From: Spirochaetia bacterium
GTDB lineage: Bacteria; Spirochaetota; Spirochaetia; PWKH01
DNA: 7,117 bases
Reading direction: 5' to 3'
Assembly (NCBI GenBank): GCA_007128345.1
Contig: SKXS01000084.1
Coordinates: forward strand, 1 to 7,117
Position numbers and translations under genes: made by a program. The notes beneath the pieces were generated by a model. It worked only from the letters and a program-made list of their open reading frames with translations, ran no database searches and was not told the origin of the DNA. Below are positions 1 through 6,503 of this stretch, one piece after another. Numbering within the stretch: the stretch's first letter is position 1; the number at the start of each line of letters is the position of its first letter.

Positions 1-1137
1 ATGAGTGCGGTAACCAAGGTCGCCGTGCTTGGAGCAGGCAACGGCGGTTTCATGTGCGCCGCCGATATGGCGCACCAGGGGTACGAGACAGCCCTCTTCT
101 CACTCATCCCCGAGGAGGTGGCCGGGGTCAAGGAGCACGGAGGTATTGAGGTGCTGGACATTGATTCAAAGCCCACCGGTATGTTCGGGAAAGTGGCCTG
201 CGCCACCACCGATATTGCGCAAGCCCTCAAGGGCGCCCAGCTGGTGCTCGTGCCGATTCCCTACTTCGTATGCGAAACCTTCGCGCGCCATGCCGCTCCC
301 CATCTTGAAGAGGGACAGGTAGTGGTGCAGCTCGGCAAGGGAGGAGCGTGCCTCACCTGGGCTAAGGTGCTCAGGGAGATGGGCATCGATACACGTGTAT
401 ACCTGGCTGACTGCAATACCCTCCCGTACGGGGCTTCCAAAAAAGGTCCCTGGCAGGTGCGGCTTGAACAGCGAACCCAGAACCTCCTGGCGGCTTCGTT
501 TCCAGGGAAAGATATCGGCCATGTAGCAGATATTCTTGAGACCGTGTTCCCGTCTACACACGGGTACACCATTCGCCGGGGTGTCAATGCCATCGACTCC
601 ATCCTGGTGGACTACAATGCCATAACCCATACACCTCCCATGATCTGCAACGCCGCCCGGATCGAGCGGGGCGAGGAGGATTTCCATCTCTTCGGGGAGC
701 GGGAGAATACCCCAGCAGTGGTCAACCTTATCAAGCACATTGACAGGGAGCGCATGGCTATAGGCGAGCGTCTCGGGCTGGAGCAGCACACACTCGAAGA
801 GGAGATCATGATGGTCAAGTGGAACCCCAACGGGGAGGACTACGTGCTGCCCCTCTATGATGCCATCCATACTCCGTTTCTAGAGGTGTGCGAGGGACCT
901 TTTACCCTGGAGGCGAGGCACCTCACCGAGGATGTGCCGTTCGGATTGGTCACCTTTTCATCACTGGGCAAGCTCCTGGGAGTGCCGACACCGGTGACAG
1001 ATGCAGTGATCACGATTGCTGAAGGCTTATTGGACAGGGACTTCCGCAGCATGGGAAGAACTGTTGAACAGATGGGAATAGATCCCTCATGGAGTGTCGA
1101 AATGGTACGGACGTACCTCGCAGAGGGAACGATATAA
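1..1137 (+). CDS. Opine dehydrogenase family NAD(P)-dependent oxidoreductase
   Basis: The 378-residue protein belongs to the octopine/nopaline dehydrogenase family. These enzymes reversibly join an amino acid and a 2-oxo acid into an N-(carboxyalkyl)amino acid, or split it, in the cytoplasm. Visible signs are an N-terminal Rossmann dinucleotide site (GAGNGG, residues 11-16) and the family motif CNTLPYG at 138-144. The C-terminal helical domain has NAITHTPP with His210 and TEDVPFGL with Asp311; by family knowledge this His/Asp pair is catalytic. The length is usual for the family. The start is the first base of the window, and the Rossmann strand begins only a few residues later, so it is probably right, though nothing upstream can be seen. 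The carbamoyltransferase gene follows after 25 bases, probably in the same transcript. The substrate is unknown. A role in making or splitting an N-substituted amino acid that feeds the Grd enzymes is inference; some family members have other substrates. Confidence 0.85.
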   Translation: MSAVTKVAVLGAGNGGFMCAADMAHQGYETALFSLIPEEVAGVKEHGGIEVLDIDSKPTGMFGKVACATTDIAQALKGAQLVLVPIPYFVCETFARHAAPHLEEGQVVVQLGKGGACLTWAKVLREMGIDTRVYLADCNTLPYGASKKGPWQVRLEQRTQNLLAASFPGKDIGHVADILETVFPSTHGYTIRRGVNAIDSILVDYNAITHTPPMICNAARIERGEEDFHLFGERENTPAVVNLIKHIDRERMAIGERLGLEQHTLEEEIMMVKWNPNGEDYVLPLYDAIHTPFLEVCEGPFTLEARHLTEDVPFGLVTFSSLGKLLGVPTPVTDAVITIAEGLLDRDFRSMGRTVEQMGIDPSWSVEMVRTYLAEGTI

Positions 1138-1150
1138 TCAAGAAATAAGA

Positions 1151-1156
1151 AAGGGG
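1151..1156 (+). promoter_or_regulatory. Ribosome binding site of the carbamoyltransferase gene
   Basis: AAGGGG lies 6 bases before the ATG at 1163 and decides that start. The open frame reaches back to an ATG at 1094 inside the preceding gene. However, the 23 extra residues are not family-like, and starting there would overlap the dehydrogenase gene. Confidence 0.6.
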
Positions 1157-1162
1157 AAAACT

Positions 1163-2164
1163 ATGGAAGACTTGAAAGGAAAGAAAATTTTAGGAATCTC
1201 TGACGTCACCAAGGAAGAAATCGAGTTCATCCTTGACGTATCCAAAGAGCTGAAGATGATGCTCAAGATGGGTAAGGCGCACAAGCTGCTGGACGGCAAG
1301 AGCTTAGCCGGGATCTTTGAGACTCCCTCAACCCGGACCAGCATCTCCTTTGAAACCGCCATGACGCAGCTGGGCGGACACATGCTCTGGCTTGACCAGA
1401 ACCGGCTGTGGGTAGGCGAGGCTGACGAAGAGGACTGGTACGACACCATCAAGACCATATCCCGGTACTGCGACGGTATTGCCTACCGTTCCATCGGCCG
1501 CGAACGGCAGCTCTCAGCAGCTGAGTATTCCACAATACCTATTGTCAATGCGTCATGTCCTGTTGAACATCCCTGTCAGAGTTTTGCGGATGTGATGACC
1601 ATGATTGAGAAGAAGGGGCCGGTGAAGAAGGCGAAGGTTGCCATGCTGTGGGGATACCGGACAGCGAACCCTCCCGCCGGACTGACCAACTCAACCATGC
1701 TCATGGCCGGCAAGATGGGATTTGACCTTTCAATCGCGTGCCCCGAAGGGTTTGAACCCGATATGTCAATTTTCGAGTCATCCAAAAAGGAAGCTGATAT
1801 GTCCGGCAGCAGCATCGAGATTGTCCGCTCCTATGAAGAGGCGGTGAAGGATGCCGATTTCATCAACGTCTATTCCTGGGTATCCCCTGAAGAGTTTGCA
1901 AAGGGTCTGGAGACCCACTTCCAGGGCGATCCTGAATTCCAGGCTGCGAAGGCTAAGCTGAAAAAGACCTGGTGTGTAGACAAGCGGGTAGTGGATATGG
2001 CGAAGAAGGATGCCATGGTCATGCACTGCATGCCCATTTCACGGAATACTGAGGTTACCGATGAGGTGCTGAACTCACCTAAGTCGATCATCTTTGATGA
2101 GGCGGAGAACCGGCTTCATACAGAAAAAGCAATTCTATCCCTCCTTATGGGCGGATACAGGTAG
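1163..2164 (+). CDS. Knotted carbamoyltransferase (AOTC/YgeW-like), substrate unknown
   Basis: This 333-residue aspartate/ornithine carbamoyltransferase superfamily enzyme exchanges a carbamoyl group between an amine and phosphate. The carbamoyl phosphate site is intact: STRT at 56-59, HPCQ at 136-139 and HCMP at 288-291. The C-terminal motif DEAENRLH is at 312-319. Two features argue against true ornithine carbamoyltransferase. The ornithine loop DxxxSMG is absent, and the region holds YSW (237-239) instead. Also, a proline-bearing loop (WGYRTANPPAGLTNS, 163-177) sits where OTCase has its DGNN-type motif. Both resemble N-acetylornithine transcarbamylase and YgeW-type knotted enzymes as I remember them, which carry KSW; here Lys is replaced by Tyr. 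The fifth residue after STRT, usually Arg, is Ser60. Automatic annotation would probably call it ornithine carbamoyltransferase. Phosphorolysis of an N-carbamoyl amino acid to carbamoyl phosphate is a plausible catabolic role but is inferred. The stop overlaps the next gene's ribosome binding site. Confidence 0.82.
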   Translation: MEDLKGKKILGISDVTKEEIEFILDVSKELKMMLKMGKAHKLLDGKSLAGIFETPSTRTSISFETAMTQLGGHMLWLDQNRLWVGEADEEDWYDTIKTISRYCDGIAYRSIGRERQLSAAEYSTIPIVNASCPVEHPCQSFADVMTMIEKKGPVKKAKVAMLWGYRTANPPAGLTNSTMLMAGKMGFDLSIACPEGFEPDMSIFESSKKEADMSGSSIEIVRSYEEAVKDADFINVYSWVSPEEFAKGLETHFQGDPEFQAAKAKLKKTWCVDKRVVDMAKKDAMVMHCMPISRNTEVTDEVLNSPKSIIFDEAENRLHTEKAILSLLMGGYR

Positions 2165-2171
2165 GAGAATC

Positions 2172-3488
2172 ATGGGAAAGATACGAATCGTACATTATAT
2201 CAATCAGTTCTTTGCCGGCATCGGCGGAGAGGAGAAGGGGGATGCCCCGCTGGAGTATGTCGACGGTCCCAAGGGGCCGGGTACCGGCTTCACCCAGGTG
2301 CTGGGAGCTGAGGCGGAGATTATCCGCACCATCTGGTGCGGGGACAACCGCATCAACCAGGACCAGGAAGGGGTGACCGAGGAGATCGGGAAGCTCATCC
2401 GTGAAGTCTCCCCCGACGTGGTGCTCTCCGGTCCGGCCTTCAACGCGGGACGCTATGGACTGGCCTGCGGCATGGTGCTGCAGATCTGTGACCAGCTCGG
2501 CATACCTGCCCTGACTGGTATGTACCCGGAAAACCCGGCGGTGGAGATCTACAAGCGCTACGGATACATATGGCCGACCGCTGAGACTGCCGCCGGAATG
2601 CGCAAGGCAGTCCCTGCCATGGCGCCGGTGCTGCTCACGCTGGGAAAGGAAAAGAAACTGGGCCCTGCTGCAGAGGTGGGCTACATACCCCGGGGATACC
2701 GGAACAATGAGTTTGTCGAGAAGAATGCCGCTCAGCGGGCAATCGATATGCTCTTTAAGCGCTTGCACGGCGAGAGCCCTGCGACGGAAGTGCCCCTGCG
2801 CTCCTTTGAGCGGGTGGAACCTGCCGCACCTTTGGCTGACCTGAAGAGCGCGACGATTGCCATAGTCACTGGAGGAGGCATGGTCCCGAAGGGCAACCCG
2901 GACGGACTTAAGCAGGCCTTTTCAGATTCCTTCGGGACGTACTCCATAGAGGGGCTGGATGAACTGCCTGCGGGAGACTACAAGGGAATCCACGGCGGGT
3001 TCGACTCCACCTGGGTGGACGAGGATCCTGACCGGGTGGTTCCCCTCGATGCACTGAGAATGCTGGAACGGGAAGGTAAGATCGGGAAACTGCTGAACAC
3101 CTACTACTCCCTGTGCGGCATTGGGACAAACATTGCCGCCAGCAAGAAGCTCGGCGCGGAAATTGCCCAGGAGCTGAAGAACCAGCAGGTAGCTGCTGCG
3201 ATCTTCACCTCCACCTGAGGCACCTGTACTCGTTGCGTGTCAACGATGCAGAAAGAGGCTGAACGGATGGGAATACCGTCAGCCCTGATAACCGCAATTC
3301 CCTCAGTGGCAAAATCGGTAGGAGTCAGCCGGATCATTACCGGGGGCGGCATTCCGTACCCGGCGGGGGACCCGAACCTGCCTGGAGACCGGGAGGTTGA
3401 GTTCCGCAGAAGGCTGGTAGAGAAGGCTCTGGAAGCGATTGCTTCCAGGATTGAGGCACCGACGGTGTTTAATGTGACGATTGCGTGA
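2172..3488 (+). CDS. grdB: Glycine/sarcosine/betaine reductase protein B selenoprotein subunit (GrdB/F/H type)
   Basis: This is the selenocysteine subunit of the substrate-specific protein B, 438 residues when the UGA at 3216 is read as Sec349. Protein B cleaves the substrate C-N bond reductively and passes the carboxymethyl group to GrdA. The N-terminus carries the family signature VHYINQFFAGIGGEEK; GPAFNAGRYG, TGMYPENP, GYIPRG and GGGMVPKGNP follow in family order. The active-site stretch reads FTSTUGTCTRC, with Cys352 and Cys355 close to the Sec. Length and Sec position fit known GrdB proteins. ATG 2172 is chosen because family homology begins there; AGGAG at 2163-2167 overlaps the upstream stop, with a short 4-base spacing. 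The downstream partner grdE begins 11 bases after the stop. The symbol grdB is used generically, since glycine, sarcosine (grdF) and betaine (grdH) types cannot be separated by eye. Before the Sec, the segment SLCGIGT differs from the TTVGNGT I remember for glycine-type GrdB. Confidence 0.93.
3216..3218 (+). other. grdB: UGA selenocysteine codon of GrdB (Sec349)
   Basis: This TGA is in frame between FTST and GTCTRC. The reading frame continues for 89 more family-like codons to a second TGA at 3486. The family has selenocysteine exactly here, so this is recoding and not a nonsense mutation. An ordinary gene caller would stop at 3218 and call a false second gene from about 3237. Confidence 0.94.
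3224..3251 (+). promoter_or_regulatory. Bacterial SECIS hairpin of grdB
   Basis: A hairpin lies inside the coding sequence just after the selenocysteine codon. The upper part is 17 bases (3230-3246, UCGUUGCGUGUCAACGA). It forms 6 perfect pairs closing a 5-base loop CGUGU, starting 11 bases after the UGA. Below a single bulged C3229, five more pairs form (3224-3228 with 3247-3251), including one U-G. This spacing and size match the minimal SelB-binding hairpin known from E. coli fdhF, as I recall it. The loop differs from the fdhF GGUCU loop, as is usual across lineages. Confidence 0.75.
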
Positions 3489-3491
3489 GGG
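3487..3491 (+). promoter_or_regulatory. Ribosome binding site of grdE
   Basis: GAGGG lies 8 bases before ATG 3500 and overlaps the grdB stop codon, suggesting translational coupling. It supports ATG 3500 over the in-frame GTG at 3485, which lies inside grdB. Confidence 0.55.
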
Positions 3492-3499
3492 ATGAGCAT

Positions 3500-4810
3500 A
3501 TGAAACTGAAACGAGGATATATTACCGTACAGGATGTACGGTTCGGCAATGAGACCGCCTTTCACGGCGGAGTGCTCACCGTACACAAGCAGGAAATGGA
3601 GGAGTACCTCCTCAGGGAGGATGAGAACGGAAACATCACCTCCATAGAACTCGACATCGTCAAGCCTGGCGAGAACGTGCGCATCGTGCACATCCTTGAT
3701 ACCCTGCAGGTGGGAGTCAAGGTTGAAGGTCCGGGAACCTTTATGCCCGGGCATCTGAGTGATCCCGTGATTGCAGGATCAGGAACCACCCACTACATGA
3801 AAAACCTGGCGATTATGGAGTGCGCTGAGCTCCCCTGGGCTGGAAAGTCCGCTCTGCTCTACGCACGGGATGCCATTGTCGACATGGTGGGGCCGGCTGC
3901 AGGGTACTCCCCATTTTCTGAGACCATCAACCTGATTCTTAAACTCACTTTGAAGGACGGCTCCAGCGATCTCGAGTACGACAACTCGGTACGAAGTGCC
4001 GGAATACGCTGCAGCAGGGCGCTGGGGGAACTCATCCGGGATATCGTGCCTGACGAAGTGGAGGAGTTTGATTTTACCCGTGAGGTTGATCCTTCGCTGC
4101 CCAAGATAGCCTATGTGACCCAGTGCCAGAACCAGGGGACCTATTCAAACACCTTCCTCTACGGACGCGAGGTGAGCAATATCGTCCCGACTATCCTGTC
4201 TCCGACGGAAGTGATGGACGGATGCATCGTCAGCGGAAACTACGTATGGCCGTGCTTTAAAATCCCTTCATTCATCCAGGCGAACCTGCCGGTGGTGATG
4301 GAGCTCGCCCGGGGCCATGGAAAGACCCATAACTTTGTGGGAGTAATTTTCGACCGCGGGCACAACGACTCACATTTCCAGAAACTCAGGGTGGCAAACA
4401 TCGCGGCAAACCAGGCAAGGATCCTGGGAGCTGACGGGGTCATCATCTCCTGGGAGGGGGGTGGAAACGCCGCAACTGACGCGATGCTTACCCTGCAGGT
4501 ATGTGAATCCTGGGGGATCAAGGCGATTCCGTTCACCTTCGAGTTCGGCGGACCCGACGGCACTGAAGGGGTGCTCCTGGTGGACGATGTGCCTGAAGCA
4601 CAGTATGTGGTCTCAGGGGGTTCGATTGAAAAACCTACTACCATCCCAAAGGTAGACAGAGTAGCGGGCGGCAGTGAACTGCGGCTGCGCAAGGAGATAG
4701 GAGGCGATCCTGAACCGGCAGACATTGAGCGGACCCTTGATGTGATTACCGCATTCTATTGCGGTGCAAACCAGAGCGGCATCGGCCGCCTTGCCGGAGT
4801 GGGGTACTGA
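3500..4810 (+). CDS. grdE: Glycine/sarcosine/betaine reductase protein B pyruvoyl proprotein (GrdE/G/I type)
   Basis: This 436-residue proprotein partners GrdB in the substrate-specific protein B. In this family the chain is cut before an internal cysteine, which becomes the N-terminal pyruvoyl group that binds the substrate amine. The N-terminus (LKRGYITVQDVRFG) and later motifs (HYMKNLAIMECAELPWAGK, 98-116; SGNYV, 245-249; IISWEGGGN, about 325-333) fit GrdE in order and length. The cleavage region, MDGCIVSGNYVWPCFKIPS, has two candidate cysteines, Cys242 and Cys252. Literature numbering of the processed residue in model GrdE is Cys242 as I recall it, but whether that aligns with Cys242 here needs an alignment. 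The stretch after SGNYV differs from the SACDKNTTY I remember in glycine-type GrdE. It lies 11 bases after grdB and 4 bases before trxB. The symbol is generic: grdG (sarcosine), grdI (betaine) or an undescribed substrate type are all possible. Confidence 0.9.
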   Translation: MKLKRGYITVQDVRFGNETAFHGGVLTVHKQEMEEYLLREDENGNITSIELDIVKPGENVRIVHILDTLQVGVKVEGPGTFMPGHLSDPVIAGSGTTHYMKNLAIMECAELPWAGKSALLYARDAIVDMVGPAAGYSPFSETINLILKLTLKDGSSDLEYDNSVRSAGIRCSRALGELIRDIVPDEVEEFDFTREVDPSLPKIAYVTQCQNQGTYSNTFLYGREVSNIVPTILSPTEVMDGCIVSGNYVWPCFKIPSFIQANLPVVMELARGHGKTHNFVGVIFDRGHNDSHFQKLRVANIAANQARILGADGVIISWEGGGNAATDAMLTLQVCESWGIKAIPFTFEFGGPDGTEGVLLVDDVPEAQYVVSGGSIEKPTTIPKVDRVAGGSELRLRKEIGGDPEPADIERTLDVITAFYCGANQSGIGRLAGVGY

Positions 4811-4814
4811 TCGC

Positions 4815-5990
4815 ATGGATGCAGTGTTTGATACCGTGATCATCGGAGCCGGGACTGCCGGACTGACAGCAGCGATCTACTCGGCACGGGCAAAACGGAA
4901 GACCCTGGTGCTGGACCGCAAGCGTCCCGGCGGCATGGCCTCCACCACCGAGCGTATGGAGAACTATCCCGGATTTCCCGGGGGTATCCACGGCAGGGAG
5001 CTCATGAAGCGCTTTGCTGAACAGGCTCTGGAGATGGGTGCCGAGGTTGTCAGGGAAGAGGTGGCCCGTATTGAATCTGAGGGCGATATCTACGTGATCT
5101 GCGGGGCTAAGGGCGGCACCTGGCGTGCCCGATCAGTCATCCTGGCTCCTGGATGTGAACCCAGGAAGCTTGGGATCGCCGGCGAAGAGGAGTTCACCGG
5201 GAAAGGGGTCTCCTACTGCGCCACCTGTGACGCGGAACTCTACGAAGAGACTTCGGTGCTGGTCATCGGAAGCGGGGACAGTGCTGTGGAAGAGGCAGTC
5301 TATCTGAGCCGGTTCGCCGATGAGGTGATCATGGCAGTCGTCCACGATGAGGGTGTGCTGGACTGCAACCGATCCATGGCAGAAGAGGCTTTTGCAAACA
5401 AGAAGCTGAAATGGCTGTGGAATCGGGTGGTTGTATCCATTGACGGAGATGACTTCGTTACCGGGGTAACCGTGAAACACCTGAAGACCGGTGAACTGGA
5501 AACTGTGAACTGTGACGGGGTCTTTATGTTCGTGGGGACCGTTCCCCAGACAAAGTTTCTCGAAGGGTTCGTTGACCTTGACCGAGGCTTCATTGTGCAT
5601 AATGAGCAGATGGAGACATCCCGGACTCGGGTATACGCAGCGGGAGATTCCGCGGTAACGGTGCTGCGCCAGGTGGTGACCGCCGCTTCCGACGGGGCTA
5701 AGGCGGCATTTTTTGCAGACCGGGCCCTTTGTGAAGAGGAGGAATACCGCAGGGCATTAGCGCAGGCGGGGGAACATTACTTAGTCTACTTTTATACTCC
5801 CCCGGTGCAGAGGAGCCTGGATGCCATACCGGAAGCGGAAGCAGTTGCCCGTAAGCAGGGCATTCCACTGGTGAAGCTGGATACGGCTCGCTTCAGGAAT
5901 GTCTTTCGTGAATTTTCGGGGACGGAGGTGCCCAGCCTCTTTGAAGTGACAGGAAGCCGGGTGGAGAAAAAGGAATTTTTATGCTCCTGA
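4815..5990 (+). CDS. trxB: Thioredoxin reductase-like flavoprotein with C-terminal degenerate thioredoxin domain
   Basis: This 391-residue flavoprotein passes electrons through a disulfide to thioredoxin, which re-reduces GrdA. It shows an FAD Rossmann motif (GAGTAG, 11-16), the redox-active CATC (Cys135, Cys138), a second nucleotide-binding motif (GSGDSA, 152-157) and the C-terminal FAD motif YAAGDS (274-279). Two things are odd. The NADPH 2'-phosphate motif HRRxxxR, expected near 175-182, reads VVHDEGVL, so NADPH use is doubtful. The protein is also about 80 residues longer than usual TrxB. Its tail, from about 320, aligns without gaps to the N-terminal part of the downstream TrxA (YLVYFY at 322-327; LDAIPEAEA at 335-343), but VQRS (331-334) replaces the CxxC; Pro373 matches the thioredoxin cis-proline. 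ATG 4815 is chosen because the FAD motif begins 10 residues on; an earlier ATG at 4764 lies inside grdE. The ribosome binding site (GGAG/GGGG, 4796-4804) lies inside grdE. Confidence 0.88.
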   Translation: MDAVFDTVIIGAGTAGLTAAIYSARAKRKTLVLDRKRPGGMASTTERMENYPGFPGGIHGRELMKRFAEQALEMGAEVVREEVARIESEGDIYVICGAKGGTWRARSVILAPGCEPRKLGIAGEEEFTGKGVSYCATCDAELYEETSVLVIGSGDSAVEEAVYLSRFADEVIMAVVHDEGVLDCNRSMAEEAFANKKLKWLWNRVVVSIDGDDFVTGVTVKHLKTGELETVNCDGVFMFVGTVPQTKFLEGFVDLDRGFIVHNEQMETSRTRVYAAGDSAVTVLRQVVTAASDGAKAAFFADRALCEEEEYRRALAQAGEHYLVYFYTPPVQRSLDAIPEAEAVARKQGIPLVKLDTARFRNVFREFSGTEVPSLFEVTGSRVEKKEFLCS

Positions 5991-6024
5991 TCGGATTCGT
6001 GAAGGAGATGAGCAAACTAATATC

Positions 6025-6030
6025 AGGAGG
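6025..6030 (+). promoter_or_regulatory. Strong ribosome binding site of grdA
   Basis: A full AGGAGG lies 8 bases before ATG 6039, inside the longest intergenic gap of the window (48 bases). It is the best-formed site here together with that of trxA. This fits high demand for GrdA and fixes a start upstream of the selenocysteine codon. Confidence 0.8.
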
Positions 6031-6038
6031 AAAAGTCT

Positions 6039-6503
6039 ATGCTTGAAGGCAAGAAGATCATCATCCTTGGTGACCGCGACGGCATCCCCAGTGGTGCTAT
6101 TGAAGCGTGTCTGAAAAACAAGGAACTGGACGTGATCTTTTCAACGACAGAATGCTTTGTCTGAACTTCCGCCGGAGCAATGGACCTGGAAAATCAGAAG
6201 CGGGTGATGAGCCTGACTGAGCAGTATGGTAAGGACCAGATAGTGGTGCTGCTCGGAGGGGCTGACGGAGAGGCAAGTGGCCTCATCGCCGAAACCGTGA
6301 TAAACGGTGACCCCGCTTTTGCAGGTGTATTGACAGGAGTCCAGTTGGGACTCCCCGTGTACCATGTGTTTGAACCGGAAGTAAAGGATGAGATTGATCC
6401 ATCAGTGTTCGAGCAGCAGCTCGGGATGATGGAGATGGTGCTTGACGTGGACTCGATAGTTGAAGAGGTCTCGTCAATACGAAATCAGTTTTTACCTCAG
6501 TAG
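6039..6503 (+). CDS. grdA: Glycine/sarcosine/betaine reductase selenoprotein A (GrdA)
   Basis: GrdA is the small selenoprotein carrier shared by all Grd systems. Its selenol takes the carboxymethyl group from protein B, and the resulting intermediate is converted by GrdC/GrdD to acetyl phosphate. GrdA is then left as a Se-S bond that thioredoxin reduces. With the UGA at 6162 read as Sec42 the protein has 154 residues, the usual size. The redox motif is CFVU (Cys39, Sec42), followed by TSAGAMDLENQ, which is nearly invariant in the family. The N-terminus MLEGKKIIILGDRDGIPSGA and the C-terminal ITGVQLGLPVYHVFEP-like region (seen here as LTGVQLGLPVYHVFEP) also match. The start is set by AGGAGG at 6025-6030. 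A gene caller unaware of recoding would either miss the gene or start it at ATG 6180, losing the active site. It sits between trxB and trxA, its reductant genes. Confidence 0.96.
6162..6164 (+). other. grdA: UGA selenocysteine codon of GrdA (Sec42)
   Basis: This in-frame TGA sits between CFV and TSAGAMDLENQ, exactly at the family selenocysteine. The frame stays open for 112 further codons to the TAG at 6501. Other genes here, including grdE and trxB, end in TGA, so the codon is recoded locally and not reassigned genome-wide. Confidence 0.96.
6167..6191 (+). promoter_or_regulatory. Candidate SECIS hairpin of grdA
   Basis: A possible stem-loop starts two bases after the UGA. Bases 6167-6171 (UUCCG) pair with 6187-6191 (UGGAA). 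A two-base bulge (CC) follows, then GG 6174-6175 pairs with CC 6185-6186, leaving a 9-base loop AGCAAUGGA. It is weaker than the grdB hairpin, and other foldings are possible. A recoding element must exist here by function, but this exact fold is uncertain. Confidence 0.35.

Noticed and set aside
166..870. Long minus-strand open frame (234 codons) opposite the dehydrogenase gene
   Set aside because: It is a shadow of a GC-rich coding gene, with no recognisable domain, and the plus-strand frame is clearly a known family. The other minus-strand frames are rejected for the same reason.
1094..1162. Upstream start for the carbamoyltransferase that would overlap the dehydrogenase gene
   Set aside because: The 23 extra residues are not family-like, and a good ribosome binding site stands before ATG 1163.
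2172..3218. grdB as a pseudogene broken by a nonsense mutation
   Set aside because: The UGA sits exactly at the family selenocysteine, the rest of the frame is intact, and a SECIS-like hairpin follows.
3237..3488. Separate small gene starting with GTG just after the first grdB stop
   Set aside because: It is the C-terminal part of GrdB after Sec349. The sequence GTCTRC directly follows the UGA in the same frame and belongs to the family active site.
4764..4814. Upstream start for trxB inside grdE
   Set aside because: The FAD-binding strand begins right after ATG 4815, as in the family; the extra 17 residues are just grdE read in another frame.
5991..6038. Internal promoter or terminator in the largest intergenic gap
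   Set aside because: I found no convincing -35/-10 pair and no GC-rich hairpin with a T-run in these 48 bases, only the grdA ribosome binding site.
6008..6046. 12-codon leader peptide ending over the grdA start codon
   Set aside because: The only purine-rich site before its ATG touches the start codon with no spacing, and the peptide has no telling composition; it is more likely chance.
6180..6503. Separate 107-residue gene starting at ATG 6180
   Set aside because: It is GrdA without its first 47 residues. The true start at 6039 has a strong ribosome binding site, and the UGA between is Sec42.
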